Below are positions 33,276 through 42,545 of a stretch of DNA of 64,000 nt, one piece after another. How positions within the stretch are numbered: the stretch's first letter is position 1; each line of letters starts with the position of its first letter. The translations under genes and the position numbers were made by a program. Source of the DNA: Curtobacterium sp. VKM Ac-2865 (GTDB lineage Bacteria; Actinomycetota; Actinomycetes; Actinomycetales; Microbacteriaceae); assembly GCF_015350905.1 (NCBI RefSeq), contig NZ_JADKRZ010000003.1, forward strand, positions 124,001 through 188,000, given 5' to 3'. The notes under the pieces are model-generated. The model was not told the origin of the DNA, did not search any database, and saw only the letters and a program-made list of their open reading frames with translations.

Positions 33276-33700
33276 CAGTCGACGAGTGAGAGCGTGACCG
33301 TGATGTTGCCGCGGGTGGCGTTCGAGTACGGGCAGATCTCGTGCGCCCGCTCGGCCACGCGCTGCCGCTGCGCCTGCTCGACGGCCGGCGTGTACACGTC
33401 GAGCTCGACGGCCAGCCCGAACTCGCCGGTGCCCGTGCCGCCGATGCCCACCTCGGCGGAGACCTCGGCGCCGGTGGTGTCGACGCCGAGCTCGCGGCCG
33501 GCGGCGTGCAGGGCGCCGAGGAAGCACGCCGCGTACCCGGCGGCGAAGAGCTGCTCGGGGTTCGTGCCCTCGCCGCTGCCGCCCATCTCCTTCGGCGGAC
33601 GGGTGTCGAGGTCGAGTCGGTCGTCCTCGCTGCGGACGTGCCCGTCGCGTCCTCCCCCGGAGGCGTGGGCGACGGCGGTGTAGACGATGTCGAGACTCAT
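33275..33700 (-). CDS. Organic hydroperoxide resistance protein (Ohr/OsmC family)
   Basis: A 141-residue thiol peroxidase that reduces organic hydroperoxides. The two redox cysteines are in FAAGYAACFLGAL and HEICPYSNATRGN, the standard Ohr pair. The N-terminal YTAVAHASGGG and PKEMGGSGEGTNPEQLF are family hallmarks. Start ATG 33700. Coupled to the YchJ-family gene downstream; no OhrR gene is adjacent. Confidence 0.95.
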   Translation of the reverse strand: MSLDIVYTAVAHASGGGRDGHVRSEDDRLDLDTRPPKEMGGSGEGTNPEQLFAAGYAACFLGALHAAGRELGVDTTGAEVSAEVGIGGTGTGEFGLAVELDVYTPAVEQAQRQRVAERAHEICPYSNATRGNITVTLSLVD

Positions 33701-34131
33701 GGAGCCAGGTGACCGCCTCTGTCTGGACGATCGCTGAACCCCGGCACCACGACCGGTGTCCGCCGCTCCCCCGCCACCGCCGACCGGGCGTGTCCCGCGC
33801 TGGGTACCGCGCGACTCCTTCCCGCGGGTCGCGGCCCGGTGATCCGAGCGGTCGCGGCCAGGACGGCGGATTCCGATCGCGGCCCTGACGAATCCGGTTC
33901 ACGGGAGCCGGGCTGCGCCGACCGGATCCGTCACGGCGCGGATCCGAAACCCGGGGACCGACCGCGGACCCCGCCGACGCGACCGGGGCAGCCGTCCTCG
34001 TCCACGCCCGTGACGGATCTGGCTCAGGGACCTCGAGGTTCGCCGACCGGATTCGTCAGCGTGCAATCCGAACGTCGCTGTCCCCCCGCTGCTCCGAGCG
34101 ATGCTCAGCTGGTTCCGGTAGGACTGACCAC
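33701..34131. repeat. Gene-free gap with two copies of a 48-bp palindromic element
   Basis: No credible gene. Two elements of the same build occur at 33886-33933 and 34011-34058. Each starts TGACG(A/G)ATC(C/T)GG and ends CGCCGACCGGAT(C/T)CGTCA, with outer arms able to pair. The rest is GC-rich and includes the divergent promoters. Confidence 0.75.
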
Positions 34132-34785
34132 GTGTTCCGACTCGGGTGGCAGGTCTTCCGCGCGCACTTCGCCGACGCGGTCTCCGTCGACCGGTTCCGG
34201 CGGGCGCTCGGCATCGGCGTGCTCGCGGCCGTGGTCGCCGCTGCCGTCCTGGTCGGGACCGAGGCCGCCTTCCGCTGGTCGCCCGTGAGCACTGGGCTGA
34301 CGGTCGTCGTGATCGTGCTGCTGGCGGTCGCGACGGGCCTCCTGGTGCTCGGCTGCTATCCGGTCGCACGGCCCCTCGACCCCGCGGCGACGATCAACGG
34401 TCGGCAGGTCCGGCCCGACACCGCGCGGACCGTGCGGGCAGCAGTCAAGCCGTACCTGCGGCGGAGGGCGCCCGCCGTGCGCCCGGAGGACCGGGAGGCG
34501 ATCCTCGTCGACACTGCCCTGCTCCGGCGCGGGCTGGTGCTCGACCTGACGCGACTGGCCCCGCTCCCCGCTGCCGGGTCCCTCGCGGCGGTCGCTGGGT
34601 GGACGTCCGGAGTGATCCCGGCATACATGCTGGTCTACTTCGTCCTCTGGTCCGTCGCCACGGTCGGCCGCCTCGACGAACTCGGCCGCGCCGAACGTGC
34701 CCACCGCGCCGCCGCTGCCCTGCCCCCGACCGACGCGCCCCTCACCGCGCCCACCGTCGCTCGGGCGGACCGAGTCTCGCCGTAG
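34132..34785 (+). CDS. Membrane protein of unknown function
   Basis: A 217-residue protein beginning at GTG 34132. Hydrophobic segments lie at about 27-45, 54-74 and 150-180. A basic cytoplasmic stretch (about 95-120, VKPYLRRRAPAVRPEDREAI) comes between them, and the C-terminal tail is Ala/Pro-rich. No motif recognised. Codon use is normal for the region. Bounded by the repeat-rich gap upstream and the SRAP gene 179 bp downstream. Confidence 0.65.
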   Translation: MFRLGWQVFRAHFADAVSVDRFRRALGIGVLAAVVAAAVLVGTEAAFRWSPVSTGLTVVVIVLLAVATGLLVLGCYPVARPLDPAATINGRQVRPDTARTVRAAVKPYLRRRAPAVRPEDREAILVDTALLRRGLVLDLTRLAPLPAAGSLAAVAGWTSGVIPAYMLVYFVLWSVATVGRLDELGRAERAHRAAAALPPTDAPLTAPTVARADRVSP

Positions 34786-34964
34786 CGGACAGATCGCGCG
34801 CCGAATCCGGCGCACGATGTCCGCGGACCCGAGACTCGGCCCGGCGGCTGACCGCCGACGGACGCTCCGCTGGGTCGCCAGCCGGCAGCCGGCAGGCGGG
34901 CAGGCAGCCCACCCGGCAGGCCCACGCACGCACCGCTGTCGGCGGGGACGGGCACACTGGGCGC

Positions 34965-35696
34965 ATGTGTGGCCGCTTCGTCGTCTCCGACACCACTACC
35001 GACCTGCTCCCGGAACTCATCGGTGAGCTCGCCGACCGGACCGAGCACGTCGACCAGGACACCGGCGTGGTGAGCACCGGCCTGGTCCCGAGCTGGAACG
35101 TCGCGCCGACGGACCCCGTGTCCGCCGTCCGCCAGCGCCACGGGGAGCGCGAACTCCCGCAGATCAGCTGGGGCTTCGTGCCGAGCTGGGCGAAGGACTT
35201 CCGGAAGCAGCGGCCGAAGCCGATCAACGCCCGCATCGAGACCGTGGCCACGAGCGGCATGTTCAAGCGGGCCTTCGCCACCAACAGGTGCATCGTCCCC
35301 GCGCAGGGCTACTACGAGTGGGTCGTGCGCGAGGACGGCAAGGAACCCCACTTCGTGCACGAGCCCGGCGGCGCACTCGCGATGGCCGGTGTCGTGAGCG
35401 CGTGGCCCGACCCGACCAAGCCCGAGGACGACCCGGACAAGTGGCGGCTGTCGCTGGCGATCATCACGCGAGACGCCCACGTGGCCCCGGGCGAGGTGCA
35501 CGACCGGATGCCGGCGTTCCTCACGCCCGGCGGTTACGACGACTGGCTCGGCGGGGACCTGGGCAGCGACGACCTGCTCGCGCTCCTCGACCACGAGTCG
35601 CTGGCGGTCGCGGCGGGCCTCGAGCAGTACGAGGTCTCGCGCGCGGTCAACAGCGTGCGGAACGACGGCCCGCAGCTCATCGACCCCGTCGCCTGA
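34965..35696 (+). CDS. SRAP-family DNA-protein crosslink sensor (HMCES/YedK)
   Basis: A 243-residue protein. The catalytic Cys follows the initiator Met (MCGRFVVSD). Other active-site blocks are PSWNVAPTDPV, WGFVPSWAKD, INARIET, RCIVPAQGYYEW (Glu) and VHDRMPAFL (His). Proteins of this family form a thiazolidine crosslink with abasic sites in single-stranded DNA, protecting genome integrity. The start at ATG 34965 is fixed by the need for Cys2. A strong terminator follows. Confidence 0.96.
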   Translation: MCGRFVVSDTTTDLLPELIGELADRTEHVDQDTGVVSTGLVPSWNVAPTDPVSAVRQRHGERELPQISWGFVPSWAKDFRKQRPKPINARIETVATSGMFKRAFATNRCIVPAQGYYEWVVREDGKEPHFVHEPGGALAMAGVVSAWPDPTKPEDDPDKWRLSLAIITRDAHVAPGEVHDRMPAFLTPGGYDDWLGGDLGSDDLLALLDHESLAVAAGLEQYEVSRAVNSVRNDGPQLIDPVA

Positions 35697-35708
35697 CGGC
35701 TAACGACA

Positions 35709-35756
35709 GGAGGCCCCGATCACGTCCGCCGGGTGGCGGAGGTGATCGGGGCCTCC
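35709..35756. terminator. Bidirectional terminator, SRAP gene and surface protein
   Basis: Arms GGAGGCCCCGATCAC (35709-35723) and GTGATCGGGGCCTCC (35742-35756) are exact complements. The loop itself contains TCCGCC/GGCGGA, giving an extended stem, between convergent genes. Confidence 0.9.
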
Positions 35757-35768
35757 AGTCAGTGACCG

Positions 35769-38700
35769 CTAGCCGCGCCGCAGCGGACCGTAGGTGGGCT
35801 GACGACGTCGGAGCAGCAGTGCTGCGCCCGCCAGGAGCGCGGCCAGGGCCGCTAGGCCCATCCCGACCAGGCCGGTCGCCCCGGTGAAGGCGAGCTGCGC
35901 AGCGTGCGCCGCGGCAGCGAGCCCGACCGGGTAGACCACCGTGATCGTCGCCGTGACTGCCTGCCCGTCGGTGTCCGTGACCGTGTAGGGCATCTGGACG
36001 GTGCCGGGGCGGTCGGCCTCCGGGGTGAAGACGACCTTGCCGTCACGGACCACCCAGACGCCCTGGCCGTCGACGGTCACGCGGGTGACGTGGGCGCCGT
36101 CGGCGGGGTCGACCAGACGCAGCGAACCGGTCTGGAAGCGCGCACCGCCGGTGGCGCTGTCGTTGCCGATCGGGGCGATCGTGACGGGGCGGCCCTGGGT
36201 GCCGACGACCCGGTCGTCGGTGGCGACGGCGTGTGCGACGACGGTGATGGTCGCGGTCGCGGTGGTCGTCTGGCCGGAGGCGTCGGTCACCGTGTACGTG
36301 AACGTGTCCGTGCCGGTGAACCCGGCGGCGGGCGTGTAGACGTACGAGCCGTCGGCGCGGACCCGGACGGCACCGTGTGCGGCAGTGCCGCGCAGTGCCG
36401 CGGTGAGCCCCGTGCCGAGGTCGTTGCGGAGCAGGCCGTGGCGGGCGTCGACCGGCAGGGCGGTGCCGGCGATGGTGCTGCCGTGGTCGCCGGCGGCGGC
36501 GATGCCCACCGTGACGGTGACCGTCGTGTCGGCCCGCTGCCCGGAGGCGTCCTGCGCCGTGTACGTCACGGTGTCGACGCCCGAGAAGCCCGCTGCCGGC
36601 GCGTACCGGAAGGTGCCGTCCGCGGCGACCGTGACCGTGCCGTGCGCGGCCCGGCCGAGGGCGACGACGCGCAGGGCGCTGCCGCGGTCGTTGCCGAGCA
36701 CGCCGGGGCCCTTCACCTGGACCGGGGTGCCGGCCGTGGTGCGGGCGGTGTCGTGCCCTGCGGTCGGCACGACGTCGATGGCGACGCGGGCGAACGCGGT
36801 GGCGCCGGCGGCGTCGTGTGCGGCGTAGGTGAACCAGTCACGGCCGGACCAGTTCGCGGCCGGCGAGTAGACGTACGAGCCGTCCTTCGCCAGGCGCAGG
36901 CGGCCGTGCTGCGGCTTCGTCTCCATGGACGCCCAGAGGCCCGTCCCGGCGTCGTCGCTCAGCACGCCCTTGGCCGCGGGCATCCGCACGACGCCGTTCG
37001 TCTTCGTGGTGCTCCAGTCGTCGACCGCGACCGCGCCCACCAGCACGGTGACGGTGGTCGTCGTCGGCCGCCCGGACGCGTCCGTCGCCGTGTAGGTGAA
37101 GGTGTCCGTGCCGGAGAAGCGCGCGCGGGGCGTGTAGACGAGCGACCCGTCGGGGCCAGCCGTGACGGTGCCGTGGGCGGCCTTCCCGTGACCCGTGACC
37201 CGCAGGCCGGTGCCGAGGTCGTTGCGCGTGAGCGTGGTGCCGGCGATCGTCAGTGCGGTGCCTGCCGGGGTGCGGAGCGTGTCGGCGACGGCGGTCGGGG
37301 TGACCGTCACGGTGACGGTCGCGGTGGCCGTGCCCTTGGTGGGGTCGGTCACCGTGTAGGTGAACGTGTCCGTGCCGGAGAACCCGGTGGCGGGGACGTA
37401 CGTGACCGTCCCGGTGCCGCTGATGCTGGCGGTGCCGTGGCCGGGCGTGCCGACCGCGGTGACCGTGAGCGCAGTGCCCGAGTCGTTCTTCGTGACGCGG
37501 ACGTCGACCGGCGTGGACGCCGTCGTGGTGGCGGTGTCGGCGAGCGCCTTCGGGGCGACGGTGATCGTGACGGTGCCGGTCGTGGTGGTGCCCGTGCCGT
37601 CGGTGACCGTCACGTCGAAGGTGTCCGGGCCGGAGTACCCCGGGGTCGGCGTGTACGTGTACGAGCCGTCCTCCGCCACGTCGACGTCGCCGTGCGCGGG
37701 CTTCGTGGCGCCCGTGACCGTCAGGTCGGTGCCGGTCGACCCGGCGAGGACGCCCTGGTCGGCGGGCACGACGAGCGTGCCGTCCGCGGTGGCCGACGTG
37801 TCGGCGGCTGCGACCACCGGGGTGATCGTCACCGTGACGGTGCCGGTCGCCGTGTTGCCGTTGGCGCCGGTGACCACGTAGGTGAACGTGTCCGTGCCCG
37901 ACGTGCCGGGTGCCGGCGTGTAGGTGACGGTGCCGTCGGCGTTGCGCACGACGGTGCCGACGGTCGCGGGGCTGGTCGCCGGGCCGACGGCGGTGACCGT
38001 GAGGCCGGTGCCGTGGTCGTTCGCCGTCAGGTCACGCGAGGTGACGGTGACGGGCTGTCCGGCGGCCGTGGTGATCGAGTCCTTCACCGTGCTCGGCTGC
38101 ACCGTGACGCGCACGATGCCGGTCGAGGTGTTGCCCTCGGCGTCGGTCGCCGTGTACGTGAAGGCGTCCGGGCCGGACCACCCGTCCTTCGGCGTGTACG
38201 TGTACGAGCCGTCGGCGTGCACGTCGACGGTGCCGTGGAGGGGCTCCTCGTCGATCGTCGCCGTCAGGCCGGTGCCCTGGTCGTTCGCGAGCAGACCCGT
38301 GGACGCCGAGACCGTCAGCGTCGAGCCGGCGGTGGCCGTCGCGGTGTCGGCCGTCGCCTGGGGTCCGACGACCACGACGACCCAGCTGGTGGTCGTGCCG
38401 CCGGCGGTGTCGACGGCGTCGTAGTGGAACGTCGCGGTGCCGGAGAACCCGGCGGTCGGGGTGAAGAGGACGGTGCCGTCCGTCCCGAGGGTGACGGTGC
38501 CGTGCTGCGCGTCACGCACCCCGGTGACGGTGACGCCGGTGCCGACGTCGTTGCGGGTCAGGGCGCTCGTGGCCATGCTGACGGGCTGGTCGGCCGTCGT
38601 CGTGGCGGTGTCGGGCAGGGCGCGCGGCACGACGGTGATGGTCGCGGTCGCGGTCCCCGAGCTCCGGCCGGCGCCGTCGGTCACCCGGTAGGTGAACGTG

Positions 38701-41219
38701 TCGGTGCCGGAGGAGCCCGTGGTCGGTGCGTAGTCGACGCTGCCGTCCTCCGCGATGACCGCGGTGCCGCTCGTCGGCCCAGTGACGATCGTGGTGACGA
38801 GCCCCGTGCCGAGGTCGTTGCGCTGGACGTCGACCGTGACCGGCACGTTCGCCGTGGTCGTCGCGCTGTCGTCCTTCGCCGTGGGCCGGACGACGACCGT
38901 CACGGTCGCGGTGGCCGGGGTGCCCGCGCGGTCGACGACCGTGTAGTCGAAGGTGTCCGTGCCGGAGAAGCCGGCGGCCGGGGTGTACGTGTACGTGCCG
39001 GTGGCGCCGTCGAGCTCGAGCGAGCCGTGGGCCGGCGTGGTGTGCGCCGTCACGCTGAGGCCGTCACCGAGGTCGTTGCCGAGCAGCCCGGTCGCGCGGT
39101 CGGTCGTCACGGCGGAGCCGCCGGCGGCGACGTCGACGATGTCGGCCACGGCCTTCGGGGCGACGTGGACGGTGACCGTCACGGTGTCGGAGCCGGTGCC
39201 GTCCGTCACCGTGTACGTGAAGGTGTCCGTGCCGGAGAACCCGGTGGCGGGCGTGTACGTGTACGAGCCGTCCGGCTGCACGGCGACCGTGCCGTGGGCC
39301 GGCTGGGTGGATCCGCTCACGCGGACGTCGTGGCCCAGGTCGTCGGCCAGGAGGCCCGGTGCGGCTCCGACGGTCGGCTGTCCGGCCGTCGCGGTGACGG
39401 TGTCGGCCCCCGCGGTCGGCAGGACGGTCACCGTGACGGTCGCGGTGGTCGTGGCACCGGAGTCGTCGGTCGCCGTGTACGTGAAGGTGTCCGGGCCGGA
39501 CCAGCCGGCAGCCGGGGTGTACGTGTACGAGCCGTCGGCGCGCAGGTCGAGGACGCCGTGGGCGGGGTCGGTGTGGTCGGTGATCGTCAGGCCCTTGCCC
39601 GCGTCGTTGGCGAGGAGCCCGTCGCCGGCCGCGGCCTTGGCGGTCGAGCCAGCGTGCACGGTGACGGCGTCCGCGGCGGCGTTCGGCTTCACGGTGACCG
39701 TGACGGTGCTCGTCGCGGTGCGTCCCGAGGAGTCCTTCGCCGTGTAGTCGAACGCGTCGGTGCCGGAGAAGCCGTCGGCGGGCGTGTACGTCCAGGAGCC
39801 GTCAGCGGCGACCGTCGCGGAACCGTGGGCGGGCGTGGTGTTCGACACGACGGACAGGCCGGTGCCGCTGTCGTTCCCGAGCACACCCGCTGACGCCGGG
39901 ACGCTCAGGGTCGTGCCGACCGCGGTGGTGGCGGTGTCGGGGCTGGTGCTGACGTGCGTGGCATTCATCGTGTTCGCGAAGGTGACGACGACGTCGGTGC
40001 CGTCGCTCGACACGGCCTGCGGGAAGGTGAAGGACGCCGTCGTGCCGGTGCCGTCCGCCACGGTGCGGCCGCTGCCGAGGTCGATCGCCTTCCACGTCGT
40101 GGCGTAGTTCGCCGGGTCGGTGGTGCCCGCCGCGGTCTGCGTCACGGTGTAGTTCTTGCCGGGCGTCGTCAGGATCGCGCCGGCCTTCCGGGCCTGCACG
40201 CCCGTGTCGGAACCGGTCGTGGTGTCGCTCGTGCCGGTGCTCGAGCTCGTGATGCCGTCGCCGGAGATCGCGAGGCCGAACTGGTCGCCGGCGGCCCAGC
40301 GCTCGTCGATGCTCGCCTTGCCGGTGACCGTGTCGGCGTAGTTGCAGGTGGCGAGGTCGCTGGCGTTGTAGTTGCCGACGATGGGGAAGTTCCGGACCTG
40401 CGTGCCTGCGGTCGGGTCGAGCTGGTAGAGCGTCGTCGTCGCGACGTTGTTGGTCGTGGCCGAGTTCGACACGTACAGGTAGCCGTCGGACGAGAACGCG
40501 ATGCCGGGGCTGTTCGTGCCTGACGGCAGCGTCGCGATGGGGGTCGTGGCGAGCGCGGTCGTGCCGGACGTCGTCGGGACCGTCTCGGTGTTGACGCGGT
40601 AGACCTTGTCCGCGGCGACGACGAACATCAGCCCCTGCGAGCTGAAGGCGAAGTCGCCGTTGCCGTCCTTCAGCCCGTTGATCTGACCGACCTGGCCGAG
40701 GTACTGCTTCGTCGCCGGGTCGTACGCGCCGAGCCAGCCGGTGTTGTCGCCGTAGTAGTAGATGCCGGTCACTGGGTTCACGGCGCCGCGGATCACCGGT
40801 CGGACCTTGTCCGTTGCGACCGGGTCGGACGCGGTGTTCGTCGCCGGGTCGAACGACCGGAGCGTCGCGGTCCGGTTGTTCGACGCTGCGAAGAGCGACT
40901 TGCCCTCGCGCGAGACGCCGAGGCCGTTGTTCGCGCCCGTGCCGAGGTCAGCGACGTCGACCGTCTGGCCCTTCGTGTCGCCCGTCGTGAGGTCGACGGC
41001 GACGACCTTGCCGGCGCTGTTCACGGCGTAGAGCGTGTTCTGGTCGCAGACGAAGTGTCCGTCGGTCGTCGCGCTGACAGCCGACGCCGGCGTCGCCGCG
41101 ACGACGGCCGTCGCCGTGCTGAGACCGGTCCCCACGAGGAGGGCGGCGACGAGCACGGCGAGGGGCCGGACGCCCGCACGGCGGCGGGGCACGGCAGGGC
41201 GCTTCGAGGCAGACAGCAT
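35769..41219 (-). CDS. Giant repeat adhesin with LAFTG sortase signal
   Basis: An 1816-residue secreted wall protein. Signal peptide at about 1-47 (RR pair, hydrophobic core, ATPASA). A beta-propeller-like region covers about 50-300 (TLYAVNSAGKVVAVDLTTGD, GYLYVSNSATTNN). About 14 cadherin/VCBS-type repeats of roughly 85-95 residues follow, each with ND-GTGL, HGTV, DGSYTYTP, FSGTDTFTYTVTD and TVTVTV. A divergent last repeat (VQMPYTVTDTDGQAVTATIT) precedes the C-terminus. LAFTGA, a hydrophobic helix and RRRQ form a sorting signal of the LAXTG type used by class E sortases. Likely adhesion or biofilm role. No sortase gene is nearby. Confidence 0.9.
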   Translation of the reverse strand: MLSASKRPAVPRRRAGVRPLAVLVAALLVGTGLSTATAVVAATPASAVSATTDGHFVCDQNTLYAVNSAGKVVAVDLTTGDTKGQTVDVADLGTGANNGLGVSREGKSLFAASNNRTATLRSFDPATNTASDPVATDKVRPVIRGAVNPVTGIYYYGDNTGWLGAYDPATKQYLGQVGQINGLKDGNGDFAFSSQGLMFVVAADKVYRVNTETVPTTSGTTALATTPIATLPSGTNSPGIAFSSDGYLYVSNSATTNNVATTTLYQLDPTAGTQVRNFPIVGNYNASDLATCNYADTVTGKASIDERWAAGDQFGLAISGDGITSSSTGTSDTTTGSDTGVQARKAGAILTTPGKNYTVTQTAAGTTDPANYATTWKAIDLGSGRTVADGTGTTASFTFPQAVSSDGTDVVVTFANTMNATHVSTSPDTATTAVGTTLSVPASAGVLGNDSGTGLSVVSNTTPAHGSATVAADGSWTYTPADGFSGTDAFDYTAKDSSGRTATSTVTVTVKPNAAADAVTVHAGSTAKAAAGDGLLANDAGKGLTITDHTDPAHGVLDLRADGSYTYTPAAGWSGPDTFTYTATDDSGATTTATVTVTVLPTAGADTVTATAGQPTVGAAPGLLADDLGHDVRVSGSTQPAHGTVAVQPDGSYTYTPATGFSGTDTFTYTVTDGTGSDTVTVTVHVAPKAVADIVDVAAGGSAVTTDRATGLLGNDLGDGLSVTAHTTPAHGSLELDGATGTYTYTPAAGFSGTDTFDYTVVDRAGTPATATVTVVVRPTAKDDSATTTANVPVTVDVQRNDLGTGLVTTIVTGPTSGTAVIAEDGSVDYAPTTGSSGTDTFTYRVTDGAGRSSGTATATITVVPRALPDTATTTADQPVSMATSALTRNDVGTGVTVTGVRDAQHGTVTLGTDGTVLFTPTAGFSGTATFHYDAVDTAGGTTTSWVVVVVGPQATADTATATAGSTLTVSASTGLLANDQGTGLTATIDEEPLHGTVDVHADGSYTYTPKDGWSGPDAFTYTATDAEGNTSTGIVRVTVQPSTVKDSITTAAGQPVTVTSRDLTANDHGTGLTVTAVGPATSPATVGTVVRNADGTVTYTPAPGTSGTDTFTYVVTGANGNTATGTVTVTITPVVAAADTSATADGTLVVPADQGVLAGSTGTDLTVTGATKPAHGDVDVAEDGSYTYTPTPGYSGPDTFDVTVTDGTGTTTTGTVTITVAPKALADTATTTASTPVDVRVTKNDSGTALTVTAVGTPGHGTASISGTGTVTYVPATGFSGTDTFTYTVTDPTKGTATATVTVTVTPTAVADTLRTPAGTALTIAGTTLTRNDLGTGLRVTGHGKAAHGTVTAGPDGSLVYTPRARFSGTDTFTYTATDASGRPTTTTVTVLVGAVAVDDWSTTKTNGVVRMPAAKGVLSDDAGTGLWASMETKPQHGRLRLAKDGSYVYSPAANWSGRDWFTYAAHDAAGATAFARVAIDVVPTAGHDTARTTAGTPVQVKGPGVLGNDRGSALRVVALGRAAHGTVTVAADGTFRYAPAAGFSGVDTVTYTAQDASGQRADTTVTVTVGIAAAGDHGSTIAGTALPVDARHGLLRNDLGTGLTAALRGTAAHGAVRVRADGSYVYTPAAGFTGTDTFTYTVTDASGQTTTATATITVVAHAVATDDRVVGTQGRPVTIAPIGNDSATGGARFQTGSLRLVDPADGAHVTRVTVDGQGVWVVRDGKVVFTPEADRPGTVQMPYTVTDTDGQAVTATITVVYPVGLAAAAHAAQLAFTGATGLVGMGLAALAALLAGAALLLRRRQPTYGPLRRG

Positions 41220-41338
41220 GGATCACTTCCGGGTCGGGTCGACGGAACGCGACCCGCTCGATCCCGCAGGGCCGGGAGAACGGACGTTCGCGCTGGCCTG
41301 ATCCTGACAGGAAACATGAGGGAAGTGGGGACAAGGTC

Positions 41339-41358
41339 GGTCCCCAGTAGGGGGGACC
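41339..41358. promoter_or_regulatory. CCCC/GGGG dyad upstream of the adhesin
   Basis: GGTCCCC (41339-41345) and GGGGACC (41352-41358) form a perfect 7-bp dyad with a 6-bp spacer, 120 bp upstream of the adhesin start. Similar dyads precede other genes in the window (see findings). Confidence 0.45.
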
Positions 41359-41405
41359 ACTCGTTCGGGGGACGACGCCGCCGACGCCTCCGCAGGGCAT
41401 GACGA

Positions 41406-41432
41406 ACGCCCCGCCGGAGACCGACGGGGCGT
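41406..41432. terminator. Terminator after the 109-residue gene
   Basis: ACGCCCCG (41406-41413) and CGGGGCGT (41425-41432) form an 8-bp stem with an 11-nt loop, 15 bp downstream of the minus-strand stop at 41447. Confidence 0.7.
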
Positions 41433-41446
41433 GCTGTGGAGCGGGG

Positions 41447-41776
41447 CTAGGAGGCGTTCCGGATGACGTCCGGCAGCACCAGGTGCAGGCGTTCGGCGAG
41501 CTTCGCCTGGGCTTCCTCGAGCGAACGGAAGTCGCCGACGTACTGACCGAAGGTGTCGGACACGAAGTAGTGCGAGCCCTGCTTGTCCACGGTGCCGCCG
41601 TAGTAGCCGCCGTAGTTCGCGGCCCAGAGCCCGGTGTCCGGTCGGGTCCACAGGATGGTGGCACGTGCGGGCCGGACGGGGGCGATGACCTCGGCCTCGA
41701 TGGCCGCGATGACCTCGATGGTCTCGGTGTCGAGGGTGACCTCGGTGGTCGCATGGTGGTCGTCGATCAAGCTCAT
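41447..41776 (-). CDS. Unknown small protein, second of a tandem pair
   Basis: A 109-residue soluble protein without signal peptide or membrane segment. It is clearly paralogous to its upstream neighbour: both share TLDTET, RPARA, W-ANYGGY-GG-VDK, SDTFG, VGDF-SLE-AQA-LA-RLH and LP-VIR in the same order. A good ribosome site (AAGGA) precedes ATG 41776. The N-terminus is acidic and the C-terminal third helical. No family recognised. It may form a two-gene unit with the paralogue 65 bp upstream. Confidence 0.82.
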   Translation of the reverse strand: MSLIDDHHATTEVTLDTETIEVIAAIEAEVIAPVRPARATILWTRPDTGLWAANYGGYYGGTVDKQGSHYFVSDTFGQYVGDFRSLEEAQAKLAERLHLVLPDVIRNAS

Positions 41777-41841
41777 GGTCGTTCCTTCGTGTCGTGCGTG
41801 TGGTGCATCTCGTGCAGGTCGTGCGGGAGCGGTCGTGCTGG

Positions 41842-42174
41842 TCAGGCGACCGGGCGGATGACCGGCGGGAGCATCACGTGCAGGCGGTCAGCGAGGTTCG
41901 CCTGGGCGTCCTCGAGCGAGGCGAAGTCGCCGACGACGAGGCCGAACGTGTCCGATGCGACGTAGCGGTTCGCGACCTTGTCGACCGAGCCGCCGAAGTA
42001 GCCGCCGTAGTTGGCGACCCACTCGCCGTCGTCCTCATGCGTCCAGGTCAGCTTCGCCCGGGCCGGTCGGGCGGTGGGAGCGACGCCGGCTTCGAGGATG
42101 GCGATCGTGTCGACCGTCTCGGTGTCGAGGGTGAGTTCACGCTGGGTCTGCGGGGTGGTGGCGGTGATGCTCAT
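41842..42174 (-). CDS. Unknown small protein, first of a tandem pair
   Basis: A 110-residue soluble protein, paralogue of the gene at 41447-41776 (shared core WVANYGGYFGGSVDK, YVASDTFG and DFASLEDAQANLADRLH). AGGAG lies 8 bp before ATG 42174. The conserved central W-x-ANYGGY-x-GG element and the C-terminal helix suggest a compact alpha/beta fold. No homologue recognised. C/G dyads in the 180 bp upstream (42192-42203, 42321-42335 and 42341-42355) may be regulatory. Confidence 0.82.
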   Translation of the reverse strand: MSITATTPQTQRELTLDTETVDTIAILEAGVAPTARPARAKLTWTHEDDGEWVANYGGYFGGSVDKVANRYVASDTFGLVVGDFASLEDAQANLADRLHVMLPPVIRPVA

Positions 42175-42545
42175 GGCGCTGCTCCTGTCGCGATCCGGGG
42201 TACATCGTGCTGCCCTTGGAATCTAGGGCTTGGACGACGCCCACCGCCATCCGCCCCCGGGCATTCACGGCTTCTCCTCATGCCCTCCATCGTGACGCCC
42301 CGGTTTCGCGGGCCTGATGGACCCCGATCCGGGGTACACGTCCCCCACCGGGGTACTCGCGGTTCGGACAATCGCGGATCGGGGGACAACGACCGCGGAC
42401 GACAGGTCGCATCCTCAGGCCGGCCTATTGCCTCCAGGGACAGAAGGGGAGTCTCCGTCTCGAACGGGGCTGGCGCGATGATCCCCAGCGGCAGCCCCTG
42501 ATCCTTCGGAGCATCAGGCTGCGTGAGAGGTACTGTCGCCTCCCG
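42175..42545. promoter_or_regulatory. Upstream region with three ACCCC/GGGGT dyads
   Basis: No gene is credible. Dyads at 42321-42335 (ACCCCGATCCGGGGT), 42341-42355 (TCCCCCACCGGGGTA) and a half-similar GATCCGGGGTAC at 42193-42204 lie upstream of the tandem unknown genes. They may be response-regulator sites. Confidence 0.4.

Noticed and set aside
35904..39893. Very long plus-strand open frame opposite the giant adhesin
   Set aside because: It reads Arg/Gly/Val-rich low-complexity protein and exists only because the repeat-rich, high-GC adhesin gene has few stops on its complement.
35800..39950. Regularly spaced repeats resembling a repeat array
   Set aside because: They are the coding repeats (about 85-95 codons each) of the adhesin.
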